Source: Microbacterium sp.
Lineage (GTDB): Bacteria; Actinomycetota; Actinomycetes; Actinomycetales; Microbacteriaceae
Assembly: GCA_029239635.1 (NCBI GenBank)
Contig: JARBUN010000004.1
Location: 1-39,930, forward strand
Reading direction: 5' to 3'
Length of the DNA: 39,930 bases
A program made the position numbers and the translations under genes. Below are positions 1-7,336 of this stretch, piece after piece. The notes below the pieces were generated by a model that saw nothing but the letters and a program-made list of their open reading frames with translations, did not search any database and was not told the origin of the DNA. Position 1 is the first letter of the stretch. Every line of letters starts with the position of its first letter.

Positions 1-31
1 GCGGCGGCCCCCTCTCCGAGGGAGCCGCCGC
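1..31 (-). terminator. Terminator hairpin after the betaine receptor gene
   Basis: Positions 1-8 (GCGGCGGC) pair perfectly with 24-31. After one mismatch, an inner 5-bp stem (10-14 with 18-22) closes a 3-nt loop. It lies 11 nt past the stop codon of the minus-strand receptor gene, as expected for an intrinsic terminator. There is no T-run, which is common in high-GC actinobacteria. Read from sequence; termination is inferred. Confidence 0.7.
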
Positions 32-42
32 CGCACCTCACG

Positions 43-945
43 TCAGCGCTGCGTCGGGAACGCGCTCGGGTTCTGCTCGAGCCACGCCTGCACGGCCTCG
101 GGCTCCTTGCCCTCGCCGTACTGGTTGACCACGAGGTCTTCGAGCGAGCCGTACTGCTCGTCGTCGAGGGTGATGCCGGCGATGAGCTCGGCGGCATCCG
201 GGTACCTCTCGGCGAAGCCGGAGGTCGCGAGGAAGTGCAGAGCCTCGGGCTCGCCCATCAGACCCTGGGGGTCCTCGAGGTCCTTCACGTCGTAGGCGTC
301 ATTCGCCCAGAACGGACGCCACAGGGTCACCGCGATGTCCTTCTGCGCCGCGATGGCGTTGTCGAGTTCGGTGAGCATCGCCGCGGTCGACGAGGTCACC
401 AGCTCGAAGTCACCGTCGAGACCGTAGCCGGGGAGCATGGTCTCCTGCGTCTGCTTCGTCAGGCCCGCGCCCGGCTCGATGCCGTAGATCTTGCCGTCGA
501 AACGCGCGGCGTTGTCCTTGAGCTGGTCGATCGAGGTGATGTCGACGTAGCTCGGCACCGCGATCGTGAGCTTGGCGTTGTCGTAGTACGCGCCGAGGTC
601 TTCGATCTTGTCGCCGTACGTCTTCATGTAGTCGGCATGCGTCAGCTCGGGCCACGCCGACGGGTAGATGTCGACGTCGCCCTGCGCGAGGCCGGCGTAG
701 AGCGGGCCCGCCTCGGTGAGGGTCTGCATCTCGACGTCGTAGCCGAGCTTGCCGAGCTGGTCTTCCAGCAGGTACGCGGTGCTGAGACCGTCGGTCCACG
801 AGGGCAGGAAGCCGAGCGTGATCGTGCCCTTGCTGTCTTCGCCGCCCGAGCCGCCTTCGGCCTGGTTGCCGCTGGCGCAGCCGGCGAGAGCGAGGGCGCT
901 GACGGCGCCGAGAGCGAGGGCACTGGTGAGGTGTCGCTTGTTCAT
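43..945 (-). CDS. Glycine betaine/choline-type ABC substrate-binding lipoprotein (OpuAC/ProX family)
   Basis: This 300-residue protein is the extracellular receptor of a quaternary-ammonium (glycine betaine, proline betaine or choline) importer used in osmoprotection. It begins with a lipoprotein signal peptide whose lipobox, ALAGC, puts the anchored Cys near residue 23. The mature part has the OpuAC layout, with aromatic-rich segments SWTDGLSTAYLLE, YPSAWPELTH and VTLWRPFWANDAYDVKDLEDP; tryptophans in such segments normally form the cation-binding box. The ATG at 945 is chosen because the signal peptide starts there and a purine-rich GGAAGAG lies upstream; the open frame continues further upstream but would then read through the permease. 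It is the last gene of a minus-strand operon after the ATPase and permease genes. The exact ligand cannot be read from sequence. Confidence 0.88.
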   Translation of the reverse strand: MNKRHLTSALALGAVSALALAGCASGNQAEGGSGGEDSKGTITLGFLPSWTDGLSTAYLLEDQLGKLGYDVEMQTLTEAGPLYAGLAQGDVDIYPSAWPELTHADYMKTYGDKIEDLGAYYDNAKLTIAVPSYVDITSIDQLKDNAARFDGKIYGIEPGAGLTKQTQETMLPGYGLDGDFELVTSSTAAMLTELDNAIAAQKDIAVTLWRPFWANDAYDVKDLEDPQGLMGEPEALHFLATSGFAERYPDAAELIAGITLDDEQYGSLEDLVVNQYGEGKEPEAVQAWLEQNPSAFPTQR

Positions 946-990
946 TGCTGTGTTCTCTTCCTTTTCGTATGTGATTTCCGTGGGGTGTCT

Positions 991-1021
991 CGTGCGGGGC
1001 CGGCTCACCCGGCCCCGCACG
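991..1021 (-). terminator. Intra-operon hairpin between permease and receptor genes
   Basis: A perfect 13-bp stem (991-1003 with 1009-1021) with a 5-nt loop sits in the 98-nt gap between the permease stop and the receptor start. It could end part of the transcripts or protect the 3' end of a processed message, allowing the receptor to be made at a different level from the membrane parts. The structure is seen; the role is inferred. Confidence 0.55.
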
Positions 1022-1043
1022 AGGGCGAGGGGATGCCGGCGAG

Positions 1044-1709
1044 TCAGGCGCCCGTCGAGACCGGGGTGCGGGGCTCCGGGGCCTCGGCAGCCGCACCCGT
1101 CGCCGGAGCGGGGCGAGGGGCCGTGGCATCCGTCGATCCGGCGGCGCGACGACGGCCCAGGATCGCGAGCAGCGACGAGGCGTTGTCGGCGCGGTTGCCG
1201 AGCGCCGCAGTGAGCCGGTCGAGGTACACCGCGAGGATGACCACGCTGAGGCCGGCCTCGACGATGCCGCGGAGGATCTGTCCCGGCGTCGCGCCGAACG
1301 CCTGCCCGGCCTCGACGGTCTCGGAGTCGACCCCGCGGATGCCGAGCTCGGTCAGGCGCACGCCCGGGGGCAGGGCGAAGATCACGGTCGAGACGACGCC
1401 GGGGACGACGCCGATGCTGAAGAAGGTGATCGCGGGGATCAGGTACACGAAGGCGGGCATCGTCTGCATGAAGTCGAGGATCGGCTTCAGCACGGCGCGG
1501 ACGGTCGGGTTGCGGGCCGACCAGATGCCCAGCGGCACCGAGATCGCCACCGCGACGACGGTCGCGACGAGCACGAGGGCGAGCGTCTGCATCGCGGTGA
1601 GGAAGCGGACGGTCACGGCGATGACGTCGAAGAAACCGGAGAGGTTGTCGCGGAGCCAGTCCACGCCGGCGTCGACCCAGGAGCCGACGGGGATACGGAA
1701 GCCGTCCAT
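1044..1709 (-). CDS. Glycine betaine ABC permease (ProW/OpuAB family) with an internal deletion
   Basis: This 221-residue membrane protein is the channel subunit of the betaine importer. Family hallmarks are clear: MQTMPAFVYLIPAITFF (81-97), VIFALPPGVRLTELGIR (109-125) and the start of the EAA loop, EAGQAFGATPGQIL (133-146). The next residues, RGIVEAGLSVVILAVYLDRLTAALG, belong to the last helix of the family. The intervening part (second half of the EAA loop with its LP motif, and the following membrane helices) is absent, a loss of about 50-60 residues against E. coli ProW as I remember it. The frame is kept. An Ala/Pro-rich tail follows. ATG 1709 overlaps the ATPase stop by one base. With the cytoplasmic coupling loop cut, transport is doubtful unless the sequence has an assembly error; the subunit may be non-functional. 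Confidence 0.75.
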   Translation of the reverse strand: MDGFRIPVGSWVDAGVDWLRDNLSGFFDVIAVTVRFLTAMQTLALVLVATVVAVAISVPLGIWSARNPTVRAVLKPILDFMQTMPAFVYLIPAITFFSIGVVPGVVSTVIFALPPGVRLTELGIRGVDSETVEAGQAFGATPGQILRGIVEAGLSVVILAVYLDRLTAALGNRADNASSLLAILGRRRAAGSTDATAPRPAPATGAAAEAPEPRTPVSTGA

Positions 1710-3043
1710 CAGCGCACCCCCTCGCTCTCGGCGGCGGTGACCGGGGTGTCGGCAGGGGTCCCGTCGAGCACCGCGTCAATCTCGGCGGAGGGCAGGGGCT
1801 GGGGCAGCACGGTGATCTCCTCGGTGGAGCTGGGTCCGGGCCCGAGGGCGGCGAGCAGGGTCACGCGGGGGATGACGCCGGTCAGGCGCCCCTCGGTGTC
1901 GAGCACGGCCAGCGGGAGGGGCGATTCGACCGAGGGGACGAACAGGTTCATGAGGACGTCGTCCTCGTGCACACTCTGCGGAATGGGCTTGAGCTTGCTG
2001 CGCAGCGAGTTCTCCCCCGCGCGCACGAGCTTCATGGCATCGCGGTCGGTGATGATGCCCAGCGGCTTGCGGTCGCGATCCGTGACGTACACGGCCGACA
2101 TGTAGGCGTCGCGCATCTGACGCAGCGCCGTGCGGGGCCCCGCCGAGGCGTCGACGCGCGGACGCGGACGCTCCATGACGTTGCCGGCGGTGAGCACGCG
2201 GGCGCGGTCGACGTCCTGCACGAACTGCTCGACGTAGTCGTTCGCCGGGTCGGTGAGGATGTCCTCCGGAGTGCCGATCTGGACGATGCGTCCGTCGCGC
2301 ATGACCGCGATGCGGTCGCCGAGGAACATCGCCTCGTTGAGGTCGTGGGTGATGAAGACGATGGTCTTCTTCAGGGTCCGCTGCAGTTCGATGAGCTGCT
2401 CCTGCATCTCGCGGCGGATGAGCGGGTCGAGCGCGCTGAACGCCTCGTCCATCAGCAGGATGTCGGTGTCGGCGGCGAGGGCGCGGGCGATGCCGACACG
2501 TTGCTGCATGCCACCGGACAGGGCCGACGGCAGCTTGTCGCCCCATCCCTCGAGGCCCACGAGCCCGAGGATCTCCTCGGCTTTCGCGAGGCGCTCGGCT
2601 TTGCCGACGCCGCGGAGCTCGAGGGGGTAGGCGACGTTGGCCGCCACCGTGCGGTGCGGCAGCAGCGCGAAGTGCTGGAACACCATCGCGAGGCGCTCGC
2701 GCCGCAGGGAGCGCAGGCGCGCGGGGCCGACGCCGGTGAGGGCGTCGCCCTTCACCTCGACGGTGCCCGCGGTCGCCTCGTGCAGGCCGTTCAGCATGCG
2801 GATGATCGTGGACTTCCCGGAACCGGAGAGCCCCATGATGACGAAGATCTCGCCGGGCTGGACCTCGAAGCTCGCGTCGATGACCGCGGCGGTCCCGTGG
2901 TCGGCGATCTCTTCGCGGCGGGCGCCGGAGCGGAGCTTCTCCACGGCGGCCTGGGGCGAGCGGCCGAAGACCTTGAACAGGTTCTTCGCGGCCAGAGCGG
3001 GCGTCGCGGGCGTGCGCGGCGCGAGGGCAGGCGGATGTGTCAC
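1709..3043 (-). CDS. Glycine betaine ABC transporter ATPase with CBS domains (ProV/OpuAA family)
   Basis: This 444-residue protein energises betaine uptake at the inner face of the membrane. Visible motifs are Walker A GLSGSGKST (71-79), signature LSGGMQQ (175-181), Walker B ILLMDE (195-200) and switch His 233 in THDLNEA. Two CBS repeats (about 290-410, including VYVTDRDRKPLGIITDRDAMKL) follow; in OpuA they sense ionic strength. I place the start at GTG 3043, which has GAGGTG five bases upstream. The frame stays open to 3229, but that extension is Arg/Gly-rich and looks like non-coding sequence. It is the first gene of the operon and overlaps the permease start by one base. It is the only ABC ATPase in the window and belongs to the betaine family, so it is not expected to serve the two sugar importers. 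Confidence 0.9.
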   Translation of the reverse strand: MTHPPALAPRTPATPALAAKNLFKVFGRSPQAAVEKLRSGARREEIADHGTAAVIDASFEVQPGEIFVIMGLSGSGKSTIIRMLNGLHEATAGTVEVKGDALTGVGPARLRSLRRERLAMVFQHFALLPHRTVAANVAYPLELRGVGKAERLAKAEEILGLVGLEGWGDKLPSALSGGMQQRVGIARALAADTDILLMDEAFSALDPLIRREMQEQLIELQRTLKKTIVFITHDLNEAMFLGDRIAVMRDGRIVQIGTPEDILTDPANDYVEQFVQDVDRARVLTAGNVMERPRPRVDASAGPRTALRQMRDAYMSAVYVTDRDRKPLGIITDRDAMKLVRAGENSLRSKLKPIPQSVHEDDVLMNLFVPSVESPLPLAVLDTEGRLTGVIPRVTLLAALGPGPSSTEEITVLPQPLPSAEIDAVLDGTPADTPVTAAESEGVR

Positions 3044-3427
3044 TGGTGCACCTCGGCGGCCTCGGGTGGCCGCATCGGTCACGCCCGGGTGGCAGTCGCC
3101 GGCGCTCAGGGGGGAACGCGTTGGCGCGGGATGTCGGATCCCGCGGCCCCGACTGCCGACCGTACGCTCGCGATGTCGACTCCCCCGAGTCGTCACCACG
3201 ACCGCGGACTGGTCGAGTGGGCGGCCCAAAACCGGGCCGTCACTACGTTTTCACGCTGATGGATCGACTGGCAAGTTCGCCTACCGGCTTGCGATTCCGG
3301 ATGCCACGTGGCACACGCGTGCGCGTGCGCCACCCTCTCAGCGGTCGCGGACAGAAGCGTGTCGCGTGTCAGCCCGGGCGTGTCGCGGCCGCGGTGGGGT
3401 GGCCCTCGCCACCCGATCGACGAGTCG
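3044..3427. other. Non-coding gap between the betaine operon and chorismate mutase
   Basis: This 384-nt stretch should hold the promoter of the minus-strand betaine operon and the 3' end of the chorismate mutase transcript. Visible elements are a hairpin at 3397-3414, a 12-bp palindrome TGCCACGTGGCA at 3302-3313 and an inverted repeat GGCCC/GGGCC around 3221-3236. Open frames here are short and Arg-rich, and none has a convincing ribosome site. I see no RNA gene. Confidence 0.5.
3397..3414 (-). terminator. Hairpin downstream of chorismate mutase
   Basis: A 7-bp GC-rich stem (3397-3403 with 3408-3414) with a 4-nt loop lies 14 nt past the chorismate mutase stop. It is short, so this is a modest-confidence terminator. 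Confidence 0.4.
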
Positions 3428-3730
3428 TCAGTCCGCGGGATGCGCGGCGGCGGAGCGGTGGTGACGGATGACCTCCGCCACGACGAAGTTGAACCACTTC
3501 TCGGCGAACGCCGGGTCGAGATCCGCGTCCTCGGCCAGGCGCATGAGCCGGGCGATCTGCTGCTCCTCCCGAGCGGGGTCGGATGCCGGCATCCCGTGCT
3601 TCGCTTTGAGGACCCCCACCTGCTTGGTGCAGCGGAACCGCTCCGCGAGCAGGAAGATGAGCGCAGCGTCGATGTTGTCGATGCTGCCCCGCAGGTTCTG
3701 CAGGATCGTCGTGGGGTCGGCGTCCGTCAT
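3428..3730 (-). CDS. Chorismate mutase (AroQ type)
   Basis: This 100-residue cytoplasmic enzyme would rearrange chorismate to prephenate for phenylalanine and tyrosine synthesis. The all-helical AroQ pattern is visible: LRGSIDNIDAALIFLLAERF near the N-terminus, then KQVGVLKAKHG and DPAREEQQIARL. Length fits the stand-alone actinobacterial form. The start is ATG 3730, with GGAGGA close upstream; a longer frame to 3772 lacks a ribosome site. It diverges from the AI-2E-type gene across 82 nt. No other aromatic amino-acid gene is nearby, so it is probably a housekeeping gene next to the catabolic island. Confidence 0.88.
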   Translation of the reverse strand: MTDADPTTILQNLRGSIDNIDAALIFLLAERFRCTKQVGVLKAKHGMPASDPAREEQQIARLMRLAEDADLDPAFAEKWFNFVVAEVIRHHRSAAAHPAD

Positions 3731-3752
3731 GTGTCCTCCCGGAATCGCTCCG

Positions 3753-3758
3753 AGACTA
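3753..3758 (-). promoter_or_regulatory. Candidate -10 box for chorismate mutase
   Basis: The minus strand reads TAGTCT here, preceded by GA, about 22 nt upstream of the ATG at 3730. It fits the TANNNT actinobacterial -10 pattern. No good -35 is visible. Confidence 0.35.
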
Positions 3759-3800
3759 TCGCGGCGGGGCAAGGGCCGACGCGTCCTCTCAGCCGACCCC

Positions 3801-3806
3801 TACAGT
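3801..3806 (+). promoter_or_regulatory. Leaderless-type -10 box for the AI-2E family gene
   Basis: TACAGT is followed by exactly six bases and then the ATG at 3813. In actinobacteria this spacing usually puts the transcription start on the A of the start codon, giving a leaderless mRNA. No Shine-Dalgarno sequence is visible before this ATG, which agrees. Confidence 0.5.
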
Positions 3807-3812
3807 GTGACC

Positions 3813-4937
3813 ATGAGCCGATCGACGCGCCCCGACCCGACCGCCGAGGGCGCCGACGCCGGCGAGCCCACATCGCGTGACCGCCCCGTCTGGTCGGCGA
3901 TCTCGCGCCCCTATGCCGCGGGCTTCTTCCTGACCCTCGGCGGGCTGACGGCGATCCTTCTCGGACTCGCGCTCTCGAGCCTGTCGACCGTGCTCATCTA
4001 CATCGCGATCGCGCTGTTCGTGGCCCTCGCGCTCGACCCGCTGGTGCGGCTGCTCGTGCGCCGCGGGGTCTCCCGCGCGTGGTCGATCGTCATCGTGTTC
4101 GGCGGACTCGCGGTGATCCTCGCCGCCGCGCTCTGGCTGCTGATCCCCCCGGTGGTGCGGCAGGTCGAGCAGTTCGTCGGCGACATCCCCACTTTCGTCA
4201 ACGACCTCATCGACAGCGACGCCGTGCGCTGGGTCGAGTCCAACTTCGGCGACAGCCTGGCCGGCGTACTCAAGGAGGTGCAGGGCTTCGTCACCAACCC
4301 CACGAACATCGCGGCCATCGGCGGCGGCCTCCTGCAGGTCGGGGTGACGATCGGCACGTTCATCTCCGGCGCGATCATCGTCCTCGTGCTGAGCCTGTAC
4401 TTCCTGGCCGCCCTGCCGAAGATGAAGAACAGCCTCGTGCGCCTCACTCCTGCGCGCAGCCGCGCGACCGTCGCCGACATGACCGGTCAGATCACCGACT
4501 CGGTCGGTGGCTACCTCGCCGGCATGGTGGTCCTGGCGCTCTGCAACGCCGTGTTCGCGTTCATCGTGCTGACGATCCTGCAGCAGCCCTTCGCCGCGCT
4601 GCTCGCCGCCCTCGCGTTCGGCATCACGCTCATCCCGCTCGTCGGATCGGTGCTGTTCTGGGCGGTCGCGACGGTCTTCACGCTGATCGTGAGCCCGACC
4701 TCCGGGCTCATCTTCGCGATCGTCTACCTCGTCTACATGCAGATCGAGGCATATCTCCTCACGCCGCGCGTGATGAACCGGACGATCTCGGTCCCCGGCT
4801 CCCTCGTCGTGATCGGCGCGCTCGTGGGCGGAACGCTGCTGGGCCTGCTCGGCGCGCTCGTGGCGATCCCCGTCACGGCCTCGGTCCTGCTGATCATCAA
4901 GCAGATCATCATCCCGAGACAGGATGCCAAGAAGTAG
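3813..4937 (+). CDS. AI-2E family transporter-like membrane protein
   Basis: This is a 374-residue polytopic membrane protein of the AI-2E/PerM family (PF01594). After a polar N-terminus there are closely spaced helices (FFLTLGGLTAILLGLALSSL, VLIYIAIALFVALALDPLV), a soluble stretch around VEQFVGDIPTFVNDLI, and a C-terminal membrane half that includes the FGITLIPLVGSVLFW and YLLTPRVMNRTISV regions typical of the family. Some relatives export AI-2 or act as Na+/H+ antiporters; the substrate here cannot be stated. The ATG at 3813 is supported by the leaderless -10 box; the frame is open further upstream without a ribosome site. It converges on the NagA-type gene with only 3 nt between the stop codons. 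Confidence 0.85.
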   Translation: MSRSTRPDPTAEGADAGEPTSRDRPVWSAISRPYAAGFFLTLGGLTAILLGLALSSLSTVLIYIAIALFVALALDPLVRLLVRRGVSRAWSIVIVFGGLAVILAAALWLLIPPVVRQVEQFVGDIPTFVNDLIDSDAVRWVESNFGDSLAGVLKEVQGFVTNPTNIAAIGGGLLQVGVTIGTFISGAIIVLVLSLYFLAALPKMKNSLVRLTPARSRATVADMTGQITDSVGGYLAGMVVLALCNAVFAFIVLTILQQPFAALLAALAFGITLIPLVGSVLFWAVATVFTLIVSPTSGLIFAIVYLVYMQIEAYLLTPRVMNRTISVPGSLVVIGALVGGTLLGLLGALVAIPVTASVLLIIKQIIIPRQDAKK

Positions 4938-4940
4938 CGC

Positions 4941-5864
4941 TCACGACAGCAGCCGTGCCGGGACCGTCGAGGCCGCCGCTCGCGCCGCCGCCTCCGGCAC
5001 GCCCGCGGCGACGGCCGAGGCGATGGCGCGGTCCATCGTGAGCGTCGAGCCGGCGAGGGTGTCGGTTCCGGCGATCACGGGCCGCGTGTCGCGCACCTCG
5101 ACATCCAGCCCGCCCAGCCGGTAGGCGCCGTCCCCCAGCCCGGTGGCCGACATCGCGTCCGTGACGAGCGCGACACGGTCGGGAGCCGCGTCGAACAGCG
5201 CCCGCATCACCACGGGGTGCACGTGCACGCCGTCGGCGATGACCTCGAGCACCACGTGGTCGCGCGCGAGCGCGGCGCCCACCGGTCCGGGAGCGCGATG
5301 CCCGAGTCCGGGCATGGCGTTGAACGCGTGCGTCAGGAGTCGCGCTCCGCGGTCGAAGGCCGCGGCGGCGGTGTCGTAGTCGGCCTCCGTATGCCCCACG
5401 GCGACGATGACGCCCGCAGCGACGAAGCGATCGATGGCCTCGCGCGCGCCGGGGAGTTCGGGCGCGAGGGTCACCGACCGCACGATGCCCCGTCCCGCCT
5501 CGAGGAGCCGCTCGACGGCTTCCGGCGTCGGGGCGACCAGGGCCGCGGGGTCGTGCGCGCCGCGACGCCCCTCCGCGAGGAACGGCCCCTCGAGGTGGAC
5601 GCCCGCGACCCCCGGCAGCTGCGGGAGCATCTCCGCGAGCTCGCCGAGGCGGCGGGCGACGCGTTCGACGGGGGCGCTGACGAGGCTCACGAGCATGGTC
5701 TCCGTGCCGTGGGCGTGATGGTGATCGACGGCGGCGCGGACGCCGTCGACGTCCGCGCCGTCGAAGCCGTGGCCGAGCGCCCCGTGGCAGTGCAGGTCGA
5801 CGAACGCGGGCGCGGGGGTCGGTCCGGTGAGGTCGCTGACGGGAAGGCGGTTCCGCGAGGGCAT
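4941..5864 (-). CDS. nagA: N-acetylglucosamine-6-phosphate deacetylase, minimal form (NagA family)
   Basis: This 307-residue amidohydrolase would convert GlcNAc-6-phosphate to glucosamine-6-phosphate and acetate, feeding NagB at 14913-15698. The metal and active-site set is intact: HxH (H25, H27), HLEGPF (E92), VGHTE (H158), LTHAFNAM (H179) and VTDAMSATG (D236). Both ends are short. Usual NagA is about 380 residues, with N- and C-terminal strands forming a small beta-sandwich. Here the HxH motif comes after only 24 residues, and the protein stops at PARLLS, where relatives run on for about 35 residues. An in-frame stop lies close upstream, so no longer start exists; GTG 5873 would add only three residues. 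I choose ATG 5864 because of a leaderless-type -10 box. It diverges from the ROK repressor gene. Confidence 0.85.
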   Translation of the reverse strand: MPSRNRLPVSDLTGPTPAPAFVDLHCHGALGHGFDGADVDGVRAAVDHHHAHGTETMLVSLVSAPVERVARRLGELAEMLPQLPGVAGVHLEGPFLAEGRRGAHDPAALVAPTPEAVERLLEAGRGIVRSVTLAPELPGAREAIDRFVAAGVIVAVGHTEADYDTAAAAFDRGARLLTHAFNAMPGLGHRAPGPVGAALARDHVVLEVIADGVHVHPVVMRALFDAAPDRVALVTDAMSATGLGDGAYRLGGLDVEVRDTRPVIAGTDTLAGSTLTMDRAIASAVAAGVPEAAARAAASTVPARLLS

Positions 5865-5871
5865 GGCGCCC

Positions 5872-5877
5872 ACCGTA
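5872..5877 (-). promoter_or_regulatory. Candidate leaderless -10 box for nagA
   Basis: The minus strand reads TACGGT, then seven bases, then the ATG at 5864. No clear Shine-Dalgarno is present, so a leaderless or near-leaderless message is likely. This also argues for ATG 5864 over GTG 5873, which would overlap the box. Confidence 0.4.
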
Positions 5878-5984
5878 GTGCAGAGATCTGATCAATCGGT
5901 CGTTTCGGTCACGGCGATCGCCCCGCTCGATGTGGGCGGACGTGCAATGATCTCGTCACCGCGTCCCCCATCGAAAGCAGCGGA

Positions 5985-7157
5985 ATGAACGCGCCCTACC
6001 CCCACCTCACGTCGACGGGCGGCGTCTTCTCGCTCATCCGCGACGGCCTCGCGCGATCGCGGTCGGACCTCTCCCGGCTGACCGGCCTCGCTCCCTCGAC
6101 GATCACGCTGCGGGTCGACGAGCTCCTCGGGCTCGGGGTCGTCGAGGAGGCCGGCGAGACGGCATCCCGCGGTGGTCGGCGTCCGCGCAAACTCGCTCTC
6201 GCCCGCGACGGGCGGGTCATCGCCGGTATCGATCTCGGCGCCGCGCACGCCACGATCGTCCTGGAAGACCTCCGCGGCACCCGCGTGGCCCGTCATCGGA
6301 TGAGTCTCGACATCGCCCGGGCTCCCGAAGTGGTGCTCCGCGGCATCCATCGGGAAGTCCTCGCGCTCGTGGAGGCCGCCCCGGAGCCGGTCACCCTCGC
6401 GGGGATCGGCCTGGCCGTTCCCGGACCCGTGGGGGTGCCGGACGGACGGATCATCTCGCCCTCGCGGATGCCGGGGTGGAACGGCATCGACGCCTCGGCG
6501 ATCCTCGGCGGGATCTCGGGCGTCCCGGTGCGCTGCGAGAACGACGCCAACGCGATGGCGCTGGGGGAGCACATCGCCGACGGCCGCCGGTCGGCGAACA
6601 TGCTCGTCGTGAAGGCGGGGTCGAGCATCGGCGTCGGCATCATCGTCGACGGCACCCTCTACCGCGGAGCGACCGGGGTCGCCGGTGACATCACCCACAT
6701 CGCCGTCGCCGGATCGACCGTCGCCTGCGTGTGCGGCCGGGTCGGCTGCCTCGACGCCATCGCCGGCGGCCGCGCCATCGGCGAGGCCATGACCGCGGGA
6801 GGGATCCGCGTCGACGACGTGGCGCAGCTCGCCGATCTCGCCCGGGACGGGCACCCCCTCGCCACGCGCCTGCTGCGGGAGGCGGGGCTGCGCACCGGCA
6901 GCGTGCTGGCGACCGTCGTCGGCTTCTTCAATCCGGAACGCCTCGTCCTCGGGGGCATCATCGCCACCACGGACGCCTTCGTCGCGGGGGTGCGGTCCAG
7001 CATCTACGACCTGTGCCTGCCGCTGTCGACGTCGTCGCTCGATGTGGCGGCGTCGGTGGAGGGCTGGGACATCGGCGCCCGGGGGGCGGCGCTCCTCGTG
7101 CGCGACGAGTTGCTGTCGGCGGCATCCATCGACGCGTTGGCGCGCCCGCGGTCGTGA
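5985..7157 (+). CDS. ROK family transcriptional repressor (NagC/Mlc/XylR type)
   Basis: This 390-residue cytoplasmic regulator has an N-terminal winged helix-turn-helix (about residues 10-70: GGVFSLIRDGLARSRSDLSRLTGLAPSTITLRVDELL is the HTH region) joined to a sugar-sensing ROK domain. The ROK part shows GIDLGAAHATIVL, ENDANAMALGEH and the zinc motif CVCGRVGC (C248, C250, C255). It stands between nagA (divergent, 120 nt away) and the transporter operon that starts 180 nt downstream, so it probably represses both and is released by an amino sugar or its phosphate. An A/T-rich inverted repeat just after its stop codon is a candidate operator. A start at ATG 5985 matches the normal N-terminus of the family. 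Confidence 0.9.
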   Translation: MNAPYPHLTSTGGVFSLIRDGLARSRSDLSRLTGLAPSTITLRVDELLGLGVVEEAGETASRGGRRPRKLALARDGRVIAGIDLGAAHATIVLEDLRGTRVARHRMSLDIARAPEVVLRGIHREVLALVEAAPEPVTLAGIGLAVPGPVGVPDGRIISPSRMPGWNGIDASAILGGISGVPVRCENDANAMALGEHIADGRRSANMLVVKAGSSIGVGIIVDGTLYRGATGVAGDITHIAVAGSTVACVCGRVGCLDAIAGGRAIGEAMTAGGIRVDDVAQLADLARDGHPLATRLLREAGLRTGSVLATVVGFFNPERLVLGGIIATTDAFVAGVRSSIYDLCLPLSTSSLDVAASVEGWDIGARGAALLVRDELLSAASIDALARPRS

Positions 7158-7163
7158 CTTACT

Positions 7164-7188
7164 TCACCGTTTGAAATCAAAAAGGTGA
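7164..7188. promoter_or_regulatory. Candidate ROK operator upstream of the amino-sugar operon
   Basis: A nested inverted repeat begins 6 nt after the ROK repressor stop. Outer arms TCACC (7164-7168) and GGTGA (7184-7188) flank TTTGA-AA-TCAAA (7170-7181). It is the most A/T-rich spot in this part of the window, and ROK repressors commonly bind A/T-rich inverted repeats. It lies about 150 nt before the receptor gene. Symmetry is seen; binding is inferred. I found no copy in the nagA/ROK gap. Confidence 0.45.
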
Positions 7189-7336
7189 CTTCATCCGATC
7201 TGTGTAACAGGTCCGTTACGGAATGAAGCTACGGTCTGTTGCGCCGTTAGCTTCTCCCCAAGACCCATTCATCCGATGTCTCCAGGGCTGATACGCCGGA
7301 CCCGACCTCCGCAGCCCGCACCCGAGAGGAAACCTC

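Noticed and set aside
946..1779. N-terminal extension of the betaine receptor frame across the permease gene.
   Set aside because: The extension is a shadow frame of the permease; the receptor has a proper signal peptide at 945.
3302..3313. Palindrome TGCCACGTGGCA as a regulator site.
   Set aside because: It is a single copy in a GC-rich gap with no regulator gene next to it; such short palindromes arise by chance.
7204..7219. GTAAC-N6-GTTAC inverted repeat as a second operator.
   Set aside because: The arms are only 5 bp and there is no second copy; the nearby TTTGA/TCAAA repeat is the better candidate.
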